Below are positions 17,007 to 27,141 of a stretch of DNA of 64,000 nt, in pieces; position 1 is the first letter of the stretch; each line of letters starts with the position of its first letter. Position numbers and translations under genes: made by a program. The DNA comes from Deltaproteobacteria bacterium (GTDB lineage Bacteria; Desulfobacterota; Syntrophia; Syntrophales; UBA2210): NCBI GenBank assembly GCA_016933965.1, contig JAFGTS010000037.1, forward strand, positions 20,544 to 84,543, read 5' to 3'. A model generated the notes under the pieces. The model saw only the letters and a program-made list of their open reading frames with translations, was not told the origin of the DNA and did no database searches.

Positions 17007-18176
17007 ATGAAGAAAATAGTGATTGCCGCCGTGCTGGTCCTTCTTATTGTGATCGGCTGGCAGATGTATAAAAGAACGGGAATATCTTCGGAGCAACCTG
17101 CCGGGAGGAACAACCCCGTTGTCGCTGTTGAAACGGTGCCGGTCGCCAGGACGGTCATCCGGGAAGTGGGGATTTTTACGGGTACTCTGCTGCCCCGTTC
17201 CCAGTTCGATGTGGCTCCGAAGATCCCGGGACGGCTCGAAAAGCTCTTTGTGAACATCGGTGACCCCGTGAAGCGCGGGCAGTTGATCGCTCTCATCGAT
17301 GACGATGAATACGTTCAGCAGGTGAACCAGGCACGGGCCGAGCTTGACGTGGCGATGGCAAACCGGGAGGAAACCCGCAGTTCCCTGAACCTGGCCGAAC
17401 GGGAGTATGAGCGCGCCCAGGCGCTTCGGGAAAAGAAGATCCTGTCGGAATCCGACCTTGATGCCGCCGAAGCGAACTATAAGGTCACCCTTGCCCGGCA
17501 GAAGGTCGCCGAGGCCCAGGTGGTCCAGAAAGAAGCTGAACTGAAAACGGCGCAGGTCCGGCTCGACTATGCCCGCATCGCGGTTACCTGGGAGGTGAAC
17601 GGGGAATCCCGCTTCGTCGGCGAGCGTTTTGTCGATGAAGGGGCCATGCTGACGGCGAACACCCCGATCGCTTCGATCATCGATATCAGCTCCCTCAAGG
17701 CAGTGATACATGTCATTGAGCGGGACTATACGCGGGTGCGGGTGGGACAACCGGCCATCATCAGCACCGATGCCTTCCCCGGCAGGACGTTCATGGGTAC
17801 CATCGACCGTGTCGCGCCACTCCTCAAGGAAGCGGCCCGGCAGGCTCGTGTGGAGATCGATGTGCCCAATCCCGAGGGGGTGCTCAAGCCGGGCATGTTC
17901 GTCCGCGTCGATATCGAATTCGACCGGCATGAGGACGCCGTCGTCGTGCCTGTCGATTCTCTTGTCAAGAACGGGAACGGCTGGAGCCTCTATCTCGCGG
18001 ACCTTCAGACGATGAAGGCGGTGCGTGTTCCGGTGAAGGTGGGGATCATCAACGGTACCGCGGCCGAGATAGTCGAACCCGCTCTTTCAGGGTTCGTCAT
18101 TATCGTCGGGCAGCATCTCCTCGAGGACGGTGCAGCCATTTCGTTGCCCGGGAAAACGGACGAAACGTCGTCTTGA
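17007..18176 (+). CDS. RND efflux periplasmic adaptor (membrane fusion protein)
   Basis: 389 residues. N-terminal membrane anchor/signal (IVIAAVLVLLIVIGWQMY), lipoyl-like half-motif PKIPGRLEKLFVNIGDPVKR, a coiled-coil hairpin (residues ~95-190, rich in E/A/Q/R) and a beta-barrel domain near ISSLKAVIHVIERDY. It bridges the inner-membrane pump and the outer-membrane channel encoded next. The stop lies about 60 bases before the chosen start of the pump. Belongs to the HlyD/AcrA superfamily. Transported substrate unknown. Confidence 0.92.
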   Translation: MKKIVIAAVLVLLIVIGWQMYKRTGISSEQPAGRNNPVVAVETVPVARTVIREVGIFTGTLLPRSQFDVAPKIPGRLEKLFVNIGDPVKRGQLIALIDDDEYVQQVNQARAELDVAMANREETRSSLNLAEREYERAQALREKKILSESDLDAAEANYKVTLARQKVAEAQVVQKEAELKTAQVRLDYARIAVTWEVNGESRFVGERFVDEGAMLTANTPIASIIDISSLKAVIHVIERDYTRVRVGQPAIISTDAFPGRTFMGTIDRVAPLLKEAARQARVEIDVPNPEGVLKPGMFVRVDIEFDRHEDAVVVPVDSLVKNGNGWSLYLADLQTMKAVRVPVKVGIINGTAAEIVEPALSGFVIIVGQHLLEDGAAISLPGKTDETSS

Positions 18177-18236
18177 GGAGTGGTTGTTACCGATGAAAGA
18201 AGCGATCCGCATACATCGCCCGGGAGGGAACGAGTC

Positions 18237-21200
18237 GTGAATCTTTCCCGCGCCGCTGTTCACCGACCCGTATTCACCGTCATGGTCATCCTCATCATTC
18301 TGATCCTGGGAGCGGTGTCGCTGCTCCATCTTCCCATCGACCTGATGCCCGATATCACCTATCCGACGCTGACCATCCGGTGCCTTTATGAAGATGCCAG
18401 TCCCGAGGAGATAGAGGAACTGGTGACGAGGCCCATTGAAGAGGCCATGAGCGCGGTGCCGGGCGTCGAGAGCGTTTACTCAGCTTCCGCCGAGGGGGTG
18501 AGTAATGTGCGGGTGACCTTTTCCTGGGGGACGGACCTTGATACGGCGGCGAACGATATCCGCGACCGCCTCGACCGGGTGATATCGGTACTTCCCGATG
18601 AGGCCGAACGCCCGACCCTCCGTAAATTCGATATCGCCAATTTCCCCGTTCTCATCTTCGGGGCGTCGGGCGCAATGGGTCCCCTCCAGTTGCGCAAGAT
18701 CATCGACGACGATGTCAAGTACCGGATAGAACGGGTCCCGGGTGTGGCGTCACTTGATGTCTGGGGCGGGTATGAACGGGAGATCCAGGTCAATCTCGAT
18801 GCCGCTAAGATCAAGGCCATGGGTTTCCCCCTCGATCAGATCCTCGATGCGATCAAGGCGGGAAACGTGAACCTGCCCGCCGGGACCGTGGAGCGGGGGC
18901 AGATCGAGGTCACCATGCGCACGTCGGGTGAGTTCACTAACCTCGATCAGATCGGGGGGACCGTTGTGGCGATCCGTGACGGAGCGCCCATCAAGCTCGT
19001 CGACATCGCCAGTGTCGATAACACCTGGAAAAAGATCACCCGGATAATTCGCGTAAACGGCGAGCCAGGCGTGCGGCTCGGTGTTCAGAAACAATCGGGG
19101 GCCAATACCGTCGAGGTCGCGCGGAAAGTCCTCGATGAAGCCCGGAAGATCAACCGTGACATGCCGCAGATACGGCTCACGCCGATCATCGATACATCGG
19201 ACTATATCAGGAATTCGATCACCAACGTGGGTTTCATGGCCCTCTTCGGCGGTCTCCTGGCGGTCCTCGTGCTTCTCTTTTTTCTTCGCAACATCATCAG
19301 CACCCTCATCATTGCCACGGCCATACCAATTTCGATTATCGCCACCTTCGCACTCATGTACTTCGGGGGGCTTACCCTGAACCTCATGACCCTGGGCGGC
19401 CTTGCCCTCGGTATCGGTATGCTGGTGGACAACGCCATCGTGGTATTGGAAAACATCTACCGGCACCGCGAAGAAGGCGAAACGGCGGAAGAAGGGACCA
19501 TCCGGGGAAGCGGAGAGGTGACCGCCGCGATCATCGCCAGCACGCTCACGACACTGGCCGTGTTCCTGCCCCTGGTCTTTATCCGCGGCATGTCGGGTGT
19601 CATGTTCAAACAACTGGCGATCGTGGTCAGCTTCGCTCTCCTCTGTGCCCTGCTGGTCGCCCTGACCCTCGTTCCCATGATGGCGGCGAAACTTATGCAC
19701 CCGGTCAGGGATTATTCCGGCAACAGAGTGCTGCAGCGGTTGTATCGCTTCAGTTCGCTCTTTTTCGTCCGCATGGAGGACGGGTACAAACGCCTTCTCC
19801 ACTTCGCCCTCGATCACACTGTAATGGTCGTTGCGGGAACCCTGCTGGTCCTCGGCGGAAGCCTTCTTCTGATCCCTGCCGTGGGCGTTGAGTTCATGCC
19901 TGCCACGGACGAGGGAGAGGTTCGTGTGAATGCCGAAATGAAGATCGGGACCCGGCTTGATATTCTTTCCGATGTGTTCCGGAATATTGAAGACGTGGTT
20001 GCAAGAGAGGTGCCGGAGGCGAAGAACACGGTTACCAGCATCGGAGGGGCGAGCTGGCGTTCCCAGGGCTCGCACACAGGGCAAATGCGTATTGCCTTGA
20101 AACCAAAGGCGAAGCGCTCGCGTACCAGTGATCAGGTCGCAGCCGACCTGCGCAGGAAGCTGACCGGCATTCCCGGCGTCGTTATTCGAACGAGATCGGG
20201 CCAAGGGCTCATGATTCTCCGGATCTTTTCTGGCGGGGAAACGGAAAGGGTCCAGATCGATATCAGGGGATACGACCTGGAAACGGCCGATCTCCTCGCC
20301 GGGCGGGTTCAGAAAATCGTCGAGTCCGTTGAGGGGGTGACCGATGCCCAGGTCAGCAGGGAGTCCGGAAATCCTGAAGAGGTTATTCATGTGGACCGGC
20401 AGAAGGCGGCTGACATGAACCTGACGGTCTCGCAGATCGCCAACATGCTCCAGACCGTCCTTTCAGGCACCAATGCCGGGACCTACCGTGAGGGAGGCGA
20501 TGAATACGATATCCGTGTCAAGATTGCGGATGCCGACAAACTGGACCTCCGGGAGATACTCGACATGACGCTGGTTTCATCGGGAGGTGAGCCCGTGGTC
20601 CTGAGGAATGTGGTCGCCATCGAGCCGAAAACAGGCCCCGCCCGCATCGAGCGAAAGGATCAGGAACGAACGATCACGGTCTCCGCCAATATCAGCGGGC
20701 GGGACATGGGCTCCATTCTTGATGACATCCGTGAAAGACTGACCGCACTGGCGGTTCCCCGCAATTTCAGCATCGTTTTCAGCGGCGATTATGAAGAACA
20801 GCAGAAGGCCTTTCGGGAACTGCTCGTAAGCCTCATCCTCGCGCTGGTTCTCGTCTACATGGTCATGGCATCGCTCTATGAATCGCTCCGCTACCCCCTG
20901 GTGGTCATGTTCTCCGTTCCATTCGCCGCCATCGGTGTCATCCTGATGCTCTTTTTCAGCGGTACCACCTTCAATGTCCAGTCCTTCATCGGGTGTATCA
21001 TGCTGGGCGGGATCGTCGTCAATAATGCCATACTGCTTGTTGACCACATCAACCTTCTGCGGCGACGCGACGCGATGCTGCTCCGGGAAGCCATCGAGGA
21101 AGCGGGACGCCGGCGCCTCCGTCCCATTCTGATGACGGCCATGACGACCATACTGGCCATGGTTCCCCTGGCCATCGGACTGGGTGAGGGCGGCGAGGTA

Positions 21201-21332
21201 CAGGCGCCGCTGGCGCGGGCCGTCATCGGGGGCCTTATCAGTTCTACCTTGATCACGCTCCTCATCGTCCCCACGGTGTATCTCTTCTTCGAGACGCGGC
21301 TTACAAGAACGGCGGGAAAGGAAAAACCATGA
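18237..21332 (+). CDS. RND-family inner-membrane efflux pump (HAE1-like)
   Basis: 1031 residues, full RND length, with two sets of six helices and two large periplasmic loops. Start GTG 18237 (MNLSRAAVHRPVFTVMVILI) is preferred over GTG 18180 because it has GGGAGGG upstream and the usual N-terminus. Landmarks: DLMPDITYPTLTIRCLYEDA, SPEEIEELVTRPIEEAMSAV, TM4 LGGLALGIGMLVDNAIVVLE with the proton-relay Asp, and GGIVVNNAILLVDHINLLRR in TM10. It exports substrates using proton influx. The start of the outer-membrane gene overlaps its stop. Drug or metal specificity cannot be told. Confidence 0.93.
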   Translation: MNLSRAAVHRPVFTVMVILIILILGAVSLLHLPIDLMPDITYPTLTIRCLYEDASPEEIEELVTRPIEEAMSAVPGVESVYSASAEGVSNVRVTFSWGTDLDTAANDIRDRLDRVISVLPDEAERPTLRKFDIANFPVLIFGASGAMGPLQLRKIIDDDVKYRIERVPGVASLDVWGGYEREIQVNLDAAKIKAMGFPLDQILDAIKAGNVNLPAGTVERGQIEVTMRTSGEFTNLDQIGGTVVAIRDGAPIKLVDIASVDNTWKKITRIIRVNGEPGVRLGVQKQSGANTVEVARKVLDEARKINRDMPQIRLTPIIDTSDYIRNSITNVGFMALFGGLLAVLVLLFFLRNIISTLIIATAIPISIIATFALMYFGGLTLNLMTLGGLALGIGMLVDNAIVVLENIYRHREEGETAEEGTIRGSGEVTAAIIASTLTTLAVFLPLVFIRGMSGVMFKQLAIVVSFALLCALLVALTLVPMMAAKLMHPVRDYSGNRVLQRLYRFSSLFFVRMEDGYKRLLHFALDHTVMVVAGTLLVLGGSLLLIPAVGVEFMPATDEGEVRVNAEMKIGTRLDILSDVFRNIEDVVAREVPEAKNTVTSIGGASWRSQGSHTGQMRIALKPKAKRSRTSDQVAADLRRKLTGIPGVVIRTRSGQGLMILRIFSGGETERVQIDIRGYDLETADLLAGRVQKIVESVEGVTDAQVSRESGNPEEVIHVDRQKAADMNLTVSQIANMLQTVLSGTNAGTYREGGDEYDIRVKIADADKLDLREILDMTLVSSGGEPVVLRNVVAIEPKTGPARIERKDQERTITVSANISGRDMGSILDDIRERLTALAVPRNFSIVFSGDYEEQQKAFRELLVSLILALVLVYMVMASLYESLRYPLVVMFSVPFAAIGVILMLFFSGTTFNVQSFIGCIMLGGIVVNNAILLVDHINLLRRRDAMLLREAIEEAGRRRLRPILMTAMTTILAMVPLAIGLGEGGEVQAPLARAVIGGLISSTLITLLIVPTVYLFFETRLTRTAGKEKP

Positions 21333-22930
21333 TGGTGAAGGGAGGCGGAAACCTGTTCGGAAGAAAGGGACTCGTCCGTCCCCTCCTGCTTGCGGGGATC
21401 ATGCTCTGTCTCTTTTCCTGCATGAAGCCGCAACCGGCTCTTGAGACGAACTACATCGGGCCCGTCAGGCAGGAAACGCCGGGCGAGACCGCCCGCGAAG
21501 AATCGATACAGCCGGTTCAGACCGAGACGGGACCCATGCAGGTGACCGTGCGGGACGCGATCCTCATGACGCTGGAAAACAACCGCTCGCTGGCCGTAGA
21601 AAAGATGAACCCTGAGATCCGGAGGGCGGAAGAGGAAATTGAGCGGGCGCTCTTTGACCCCGTCATCGGCACCGTCTATTCCCGATACCGGGAAAAGCGC
21701 GATGCCGCGATACTTACAACGAATGAGAAACTGACCAACGAGGTCGATGCGGGAATCGGCGTGTCCGCATACCTGCCCACGGGGACCGGGGTGGAAGTCG
21801 GGTTTTCAACAGAGGAAAGCTGGTCGGATCTTTACAGTGACGATCTTCACGCATCGCGTCTGGGTGTCAGCGTAACCCAGGCCCTGCTCCAGGGAGGCGG
21901 GCTTGGTTACAATCTTGCCGCGCTGCGACAGGCCCGGTTGCAGACGAGGGCGACGGAGTATGAGCTTCGAGGGTTTGCCGAAGCCCTTGTCGCGGACATT
22001 GAAGAAACATACTGGGATTATGCCCTGACGCAGCGACAGATCGCCATTTATTGTGAGTCGCTGAACCTGGCAGAAAAACAGAAGAGCGAGACCGAAGAAA
22101 TGATCCGGATCGGTTCCCTGGCAGAATCTGAACTCGTTGCGGCAGAAGCGGAGATCGCCCTGCGAAGGGAAGGACTCATAAACGCGCGAAGCACCCTGGA
22201 AAAAACCCGGTTGCGGCTTCTTAGGCTCTTGAACCCGCCCGGTGAGAATCCCTGGCGGCGTGATGTCGTACTTCTCGACCAGCCGGTTGTTCCCGATGCA
22301 CGGCTTGATGATGTTGAAGCCCACGTGGCGGTGGCGCTCCGGATGCGGCCGGACCTCAACGAATCCCGCGTGCAGGAAAAACAGGGCGACCTGGAGGTCG
22401 TCAAAACAAAGAACGGACTTCTTCCGAAGATGGATTTTTTCATCAGCCTGGGAAAGACGGGATATGCCGAATCTTTTGGCTCCTCCGTCGGAAACATCGA
22501 CGGGGATTCCTATGATATCACGGCGGGCGTCACCCTTGCGTATCCGATCATCAACCGGGACGAACGGGCCCGTCACCGGCGTTCCCTCATAACGGCGCAG
22601 CAGAGGCGGGAGTCGGTGAAAAATCTTGCCCAACTGGTGCAGGTAGATGTCCGGTCAGCCTATATAGAGGTCATGCGGGCGAAGGAACAGCTCAGTGCCA
22701 CTGAAGCCACCCGAAAGCTGCAGGAAGAGAAGGTCCGGGTTGAAACGGAAAAGTTTCACGTGGGCAAGTCAACGACACTGCTTGTTGCCCAGGCGCACCG
22801 TGACCTTCTGGAAAGCCGGATATCGGAGACCAGGGCCGTTGCGAACTACCTCAAGGCGCTGGTCGAACTGTACCGGCTCGAGGGTTCCCTGCTCGAACGT
22901 CGCGGTATCGTCTCCCCTGGCGCGATGTAA
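21329..22930 (+). CDS. TolC-family outer-membrane efflux lipoprotein
   Basis: 533 residues. Signal peptide with lipobox LFSC (Cys near residue 31) predicts a lipoprotein, as in OprM/NodT types. Two repeats of the TolC fold are visible: MTLENNRSLAVEKMNPEIRR, DPVIGTVYSRYREKRDA, and later KTKNGLLPKMDFFISLGKTG with long heptad-rich helices. The C-terminal part has an AKEQLSATEATRKLQEEKVR coil. It is the exit duct of the tripartite pump. ATGA overlap with the pump gene. Confidence 0.9.
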   Translation: MMVKGGGNLFGRKGLVRPLLLAGIMLCLFSCMKPQPALETNYIGPVRQETPGETAREESIQPVQTETGPMQVTVRDAILMTLENNRSLAVEKMNPEIRRAEEEIERALFDPVIGTVYSRYREKRDAAILTTNEKLTNEVDAGIGVSAYLPTGTGVEVGFSTEESWSDLYSDDLHASRLGVSVTQALLQGGGLGYNLAALRQARLQTRATEYELRGFAEALVADIEETYWDYALTQRQIAIYCESLNLAEKQKSETEEMIRIGSLAESELVAAEAEIALRREGLINARSTLEKTRLRLLRLLNPPGENPWRRDVVLLDQPVVPDARLDDVEAHVAVALRMRPDLNESRVQEKQGDLEVVKTKNGLLPKMDFFISLGKTGYAESFGSSVGNIDGDSYDITAGVTLAYPIINRDERARHRRSLITAQQRRESVKNLAQLVQVDVRSAYIEVMRAKEQLSATEATRKLQEEKVRVETEKFHVGKSTTLLVAQAHRDLLESRISETRAVANYLKALVELYRLEGSLLERRGIVSPGAM

Positions 22931-22971
22931 AAGAAACACGGGGATAACACCGTCTCTGAATTACCTGGCAA

Positions 22972-23676
22972 TCAACCCCTTGCATTCGCTGTATTTTCAA
23001 AGGAAAGCCGCAGCCGGTTCACCGACAGGTGGGCGCGGCGGGTGGGTTCGGGAAGGCGATAGCCGCGGCAGGAGGCGAGAACGACGGCCTGTGCCGTTGC
23101 AAGGCTGATCCGGTGTCCCTGGGAAATGAACAGTGGTTTTACCCGGTTTCGGGTGCGAAGGACGGAACCCACCACGGCATCATCGTGCAGCAGGTCGGAG
23201 AAGTCACCCCGTTCCGGCCCCGGTTCCTGAAAGGTCCCCACGAGCCGTGTCTTGGCGCACCCGATCGAGGGGATATCGAGGATCAGACCCAGGTGGGACG
23301 CCAGCCCGAATCCCCGGGGATGGGCGATTCCCTGGCCGTCGAATATGACCGCATCAGGACGCCTTCGAAGTTTCTCAAAGGCCCGAATGAGGGGCGGTCC
23401 TTCCCTGAATGTGAGGAGTCCGGGGATATAGGGAAATGAGACCCGTTCCGAGAAATATGATTCTTCAATAACCTCCATCGTTTCAAAATCAAGGATCAAC
23501 ACGGAGGCGAAAAACAGATCGTTATGCCGTGAATATGATATGTCAGCTCCGGCTATCGTGCCGATCTTCAATGGCTTGTGATCATCGCGGAGGATCAGTT
23601 TTTCCGCAAGTTGTTCCTGGACGGTCCTGGCCTCTCTATACCCGATGTTCCATGCATGAGGAGAGGTGATCTTCAC
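22972..23676 (-). CDS. nfi: Endonuclease V (deoxyinosine repair)
   Basis: 234 residues. It cuts the second phosphodiester 3' to deoxyinosine, and can act on inosine in RNA. All core motifs are visible: GADISYSRHN with the metal-binding Asp, PYIPGLLTFREGPPL with the wedge PYIP, DAVIFDGQGIAHPRGFGLAS with the catalytic Asp, and GCAKTRLVG. Length matches the family. Convergent with the efflux operon, gap 41 bases; 35 bases upstream of it (leftward) is the ribF stop, so the two may be cotranscribed. Confidence 0.94.
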   Translation of the reverse strand: MKITSPHAWNIGYREARTVQEQLAEKLILRDDHKPLKIGTIAGADISYSRHNDLFFASVLILDFETMEVIEESYFSERVSFPYIPGLLTFREGPPLIRAFEKLRRRPDAVIFDGQGIAHPRGFGLASHLGLILDIPSIGCAKTRLVGTFQEPGPERGDFSDLLHDDAVVGSVLRTRNRVKPLFISQGHRISLATAQAVVLASCRGYRLPEPTRRAHLSVNRLRLSFENTANARG

Positions 23677-23711
23677 GGTTGCGGTATGTGCATCCTTTTT
23701 CCTTTGAGGGG

Positions 23712-24650
23712 TCAGATGACATAGGGTGCCAGGATGTGCTTCGCCTGGTCGATATCGTGCTTGATCTGTTCCACCAGCAGCTTGGGGCTGTCGAACCGTT
23801 GTTCGTCCCTGAGCCGCTCGATAAAGAAAAGATCGATATCCTTTCCATAGATGTCGCCCTGGAAATTGAGAAGATGTACCTCTATGGTAAACTCATTGTC
23901 ACCGAAGGTGGGACTGTACCCGATGTTGAGGACCCCCTGGTAGCGGGTTCCCTCGACCTCGGCGATGATGGCGTAGACACCCATGCCGGGGATGACCTTT
24001 TCCGACTCTATGTTGGCTGTGGGAATTCCGATGTCCGTGCCCCGTTGCCGGCCTCTCACGACGACCCCGCTTACATTGTACGGCCTGGCGAGCATTTTTG
24101 CCGCCCGCGAGACCTGCCCCTCGTTTATCGAGAGCCGGATATTGGTGCTGCTCACTATCATGCCGTCCACAGTGACCGCACCGATCTCCTCCACCTGAAA
24201 GCCGAGCTCTTCCCCCATGGTCTTGAGAAACCGAGCGTTTCCCTCCTTTCCCCTGCCGAAGGCATAATCATAGCCGATATAGATCTTCTGGATCTTCAGC
24301 TTTTCCCAGAGAATATTCCGGATAAAGGTACCTGCCTCGTTGCGGGAGAACTCCGGTGTGAAGGGGATGACGATAACGGCATCGATCCACATCTCTTCCA
24401 TAAGCTTCAGTTTTTCTTCAAGCAGGGTAAGAAGGTAGAAGGTTTTTTTCTCGGGGTGAAGGACCTTCTGGGGATGGGGGTCAAAGGTGATGACAAGGGA
24501 TTTCCGGTTCCGTTCCACGGCCTCTTCCAGGACTTTTCTGAATATGGCCTGGTGACCGAGGTGTATCCCGTCAAAGTTGCCGATGGTGATGATGGAGTGC
24601 TTCAACTCTTTCGGTATGTCATTCAGGTCTCTGATTATTTCCATTGTCAT
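23712..24650 (-). CDS. ribF: Bifunctional riboflavin kinase/FMN adenylyltransferase
   Basis: 312 residues. Makes FMN and then FAD from riboflavin. The N-terminal FAD synthetase domain has ITIGNFDGIHLGHQAIF and ITFDPHPQKVL; the C-terminal riboflavin kinase domain has RGRQRGTDIGIPTANIE with the PTAN motif, and GVYAIIAEVEGTRYQGVLNI. Length matches the family. ATG 24650 lacks a good Shine-Dalgarno; ATG 24644 is equally possible. Leftward, upstream of nfi. Confidence 0.94.
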   Translation of the reverse strand: MTMEIIRDLNDIPKELKHSIITIGNFDGIHLGHQAIFRKVLEEAVERNRKSLVITFDPHPQKVLHPEKKTFYLLTLLEEKLKLMEEMWIDAVIVIPFTPEFSRNEAGTFIRNILWEKLKIQKIYIGYDYAFGRGKEGNARFLKTMGEELGFQVEEIGAVTVDGMIVSSTNIRLSINEGQVSRAAKMLARPYNVSGVVVRGRQRGTDIGIPTANIESEKVIPGMGVYAIIAEVEGTRYQGVLNIGYSPTFGDNEFTIEVHLLNFQGDIYGKDIDLFFIERLRDEQRFDSPKLLVEQIKHDIDQAKHILAPYVI

Positions 24651-24758
24651 AGGTGGTCGATATGTTTTCTCTTATTGCCTGGCCGGTCCGCCCCGGCCGT
24701 TATCCGGAAAGATGGGGCATGATAGCATGTACAGCTGTATTTTCAAGCGTATTTTTCC

Positions 24759-24787
24759 TTGACATCATCGGGGAGGAAAAGTATAAA
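24759..24787 (+). promoter_or_regulatory. Promoter of tRNA-Leu
   Basis: TTGACA (24759-24764), 17-base spacer, TATAAA (24782-24787), with the tRNA beginning about 20 bases later. This is the closest match to the sigma70 consensus seen in the window. Confidence 0.75.
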
Positions 24788-24806
24788 TCTGCCCTACATT
24801 GAGCGT

Positions 24807-24893
24807 GCCGAAGTGGCGGAATTGGTAGACGCGCTAGGTTCAGGGTCTAGTGGGCGCAGGCCTGTCCGGGTTCAAATCCCGGCTTCGGCACCA
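24807..24893 (+). tRNA. tRNA-Leu (CAG anticodon)
   Basis: Acceptor stem GCCGAAG (24807-24813) pairs with CTTCGGC before A and an encoded CCA (24891-24893). D-arm has GGCGGAATTGGTAGACGC. The anticodon arm is CTAGG-TTCAGGG-TCTAG with anticodon CAG. A long variable arm (GTGGGCGCAGGCCTGTC) marks a class II tRNA, and the T-loop reads GGTTCAAATCC. Confidence 0.96.
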
Positions 24894-24904
24894 TGAATGA
24901 AATC

Positions 24905-24950
24905 AAGGGGTTGGCAGACTGTGAAAATTATTCCTGCCAGCCCCTTTTTC
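24905..24950 (+). terminator. Intrinsic terminator after tRNA-Leu
   Basis: AAGGGGTTGGCAG (24905-24917) pairs with CTGCCAGCCCCTT (24934-24946), one G-T wobble, followed by TTT. Confidence 0.8.
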
Positions 24951-25129
24951 GTGAAAAAATCATTAAATCGATAGCATCCGATCTTGAAGGTATTGTGTCG
25001 GCTGCTTTTCAATAACTGTCAGTTAGACCGGAACCCACACCATCCGTAAAGCGTGTATCTTGAGGCACCCGTTGAAACAAAGGTTCACGAAGCCCTTGCA
25101 GGTCTACGCAGATATGTTTCATGGATCGG

Positions 25130-27025
25130 TCATATCCTCTTTTTATATTGCAGCTCGCTGAAGGTTATTCTGAACGTCGTTCCTTCCGTTCTTTCTATCT
25201 CCAGGGTGCCGCTCAACTGATCCGTCAAAATGGAGACAAGCTGCATCCCGAAAGTCCCTGTACTCCGGGGATCGATATCTTCCGGAAGACCGATACCGGT
25301 ATCGCTGACCGATAACGTGAGTGTCTGGTCGGAATTTCTATGAAGGGCAACGATGACTTCCCCCTTCCTCCCCTGAGGAAAGGCGTACTTCAGGGTGTTC
25401 GTGACCAATTCATTGACGATCAGCCCGCAGGGAATGGCCGTCTCGATCGCAAGTGGAATATCCTCCACCTGAGGAACGAAAGAGATAATGTCCGAGTAGA
25501 CATTGTGAGCCACAAAAAGATGCGACACCAGACTTTCAACATATTCGGCGAAGTTGATGCTTGACAGGTCCGGAGACAGGTAGAGCTTTTCATGAATGAG
25601 TGCCATCGATCTCACCCGTCCTTCACTGTCTCGCAGGATGGATGCGACTTCCTCCTGCGGGGCGGTATCGGACTGAAGGCTCAGCATGCTGGAAATGATC
25701 TGCATGTTATTCTTCACCCGGTGATGAACCTCCTGGAGCAGGGATTCTTTCTCGCGCAGTGACTGTATTATCATTTCTTCCGCCTGCTTTTGCTCAGTGA
25801 TGTCGCGGCCGACTCCCAGAACAGCATAGGGTTTCCCATCACGGTAGACGAGGGATCCTGAAGTTTCCACATATCTGTACCCGCCATCTTTACGGGTGAT
25901 CCTGAATTCAACGACTCCGCTTTGAGCCCCGTTCTGCACGATGCTTTTCAGTGTTCGACTGGCTGTTTTTAGTTGCTCGGAATCTACCAGAGAAGCGAAG
26001 TTCAGACGAAGCATTTCATCTCGACTGTAACCGGTCATGTTCGATGTCGGCTGGTTAACATCGATAAAATTACCCCTTAGATCGTGGATATACACACATT
26101 CAAGAGACCGTTCGAACAAGGCCCGAAAGCGCTCATTGCTTTCACGAAGAAATTCTTCGGCCTGCCTGCGCTTCGTGATATCTCGGGCCACGGAAACCAG
26201 GCCGATGATCTCGCCGTCACGTGTCAGGGACGAACTGCTGACCTCACAGAATTTTCTTGTCCCGTCCTTGGTGACCAATTCATAGACGCCCGGAGGAACG
26301 CTCTCCCCGTTCAAGAGCATGTTTATGCTGAATTCAGCTTGCACAAGAGAATCCGGTGAAAGCACGTGTCTCAGTTCGGAGGCGGACTTGTCGATAAAAT
26401 CCTCTGGTTTGTAACCCAATATTTTCTCCACGCTTGGCGTCATGCTGATAATTTTAAGGTTGTTATCAATCGTAAAAATAACATCCGATACATTCTCAAA
26501 GGCAAGACGGTACATCTCCTCCAAAGCCTTGAGCTTCTGGTTTACAGTCTCAAGGGACATCATTTTTGATTCAAGTTTTTTGAAAAGGACTTCATTGTGC
26601 TTCCTGAAGAACTCCATTTCTTCGCCAAGGGGCTTGCTTTCCACCTGCTTTGCAACATAGTTCCCGTCGAGTACCTCCTGTAACATGTTCAGTAATACAT
26701 CCGGCTCCTGGGGCTTGATGATGAACCGGTCGGCCCCGAGGCTTATCGCAAATTCCTCGTCCTTCTTTTCGTTGTACGTTCCGGTGTAAAACACCAGAGG
26801 TATGTGGTTGAGTGCGGCATCCGATTTCCATTCCCGGCATAAGGTGAATCCATCCATTACCGGCATGAAGATGTCCGCGACAACAAGGTCGGGAGGGTCA
26901 AGGCGGGCTCTGTCCAGTGCTTCCTGGCCGTTCATTGCCGAAATCACTTCATATCCGTGACCTTTCAGCAGACTTTCCAGCATGTAGAGATTGGTGCTGT
27001 TGTCATCCACAATCAGAATCTTCAT
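25130..27025 (-). CDS. Hybrid response regulator / PAS histidine kinase (HisKA_2 type)
   Basis: 631 residues. Receiver domain at the N-terminus (1-125) with DD at 7-8, phospho-acceptor Asp in VVADIFMPVMDG and Lys in FIIKPQEP; a short coiled linker; PAS domain at ~165-285; second PAS at ~295-415; HisKA_2 dimerisation/phosphoacceptor LQEVHHRVKNNMQIISSMLS; HATPase_c with IVNELVTNTLKYAFP and DTGIGLP. There are no membrane helices, so it is cytoplasmic. A receiver placed before PAS and kinase domains suggests it takes a phosphate or output from another kinase. No partner regulator is adjacent. Confidence 0.9.
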   Translation of the reverse strand: MKILIVDDNSTNLYMLESLLKGHGYEVISAMNGQEALDRARLDPPDLVVADIFMPVMDGFTLCREWKSDAALNHIPLVFYTGTYNEKKDEEFAISLGADRFIIKPQEPDVLLNMLQEVLDGNYVAKQVESKPLGEEMEFFRKHNEVLFKKLESKMMSLETVNQKLKALEEMYRLAFENVSDVIFTIDNNLKIISMTPSVEKILGYKPEDFIDKSASELRHVLSPDSLVQAEFSINMLLNGESVPPGVYELVTKDGTRKFCEVSSSSLTRDGEIIGLVSVARDITKRRQAEEFLRESNERFRALFERSLECVYIHDLRGNFIDVNQPTSNMTGYSRDEMLRLNFASLVDSEQLKTASRTLKSIVQNGAQSGVVEFRITRKDGGYRYVETSGSLVYRDGKPYAVLGVGRDITEQKQAEEMIIQSLREKESLLQEVHHRVKNNMQIISSMLSLQSDTAPQEEVASILRDSEGRVRSMALIHEKLYLSPDLSSINFAEYVESLVSHLFVAHNVYSDIISFVPQVEDIPLAIETAIPCGLIVNELVTNTLKYAFPQGRKGEVIVALHRNSDQTLTLSVSDTGIGLPEDIDPRSTGTFGMQLVSILTDQLSGTLEIERTEGTTFRITFSELQYKKRI

Positions 27026-27141
27026 TATCAGTATCCTTTCGCTGGAGACTTCCTGTTCCTGAAAGCCATATTTTTGATGAGAATCAGCATGTGAAGACGA
27101 TGCAGTGTTTTGTTTGATGCGGCCTTTCCACTTGGTAACGA

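Noticed and set aside
18180..18236. GTG 18180 as the RND pump start
   Set aside because: The 19-residue extension is unlike RND N-termini, while GTG 18237 follows GGGAGGG and begins MNLSRAAVHRP.
18750..20390. 546-codon minus-strand frame across the RND gene
   Set aside because: Shadow frame with low-complexity His/Asp/Glu/Gln composition typical of antisense reading.
25050..25145. Plus-strand frame VYLEAPVETKVHEALAGLRR near the tRNA-Leu terminator
   Set aside because: It opens after a stop, lacks a start signal and runs into the antisense of the kinase gene. It could be a gene remnant but I could not identify one.
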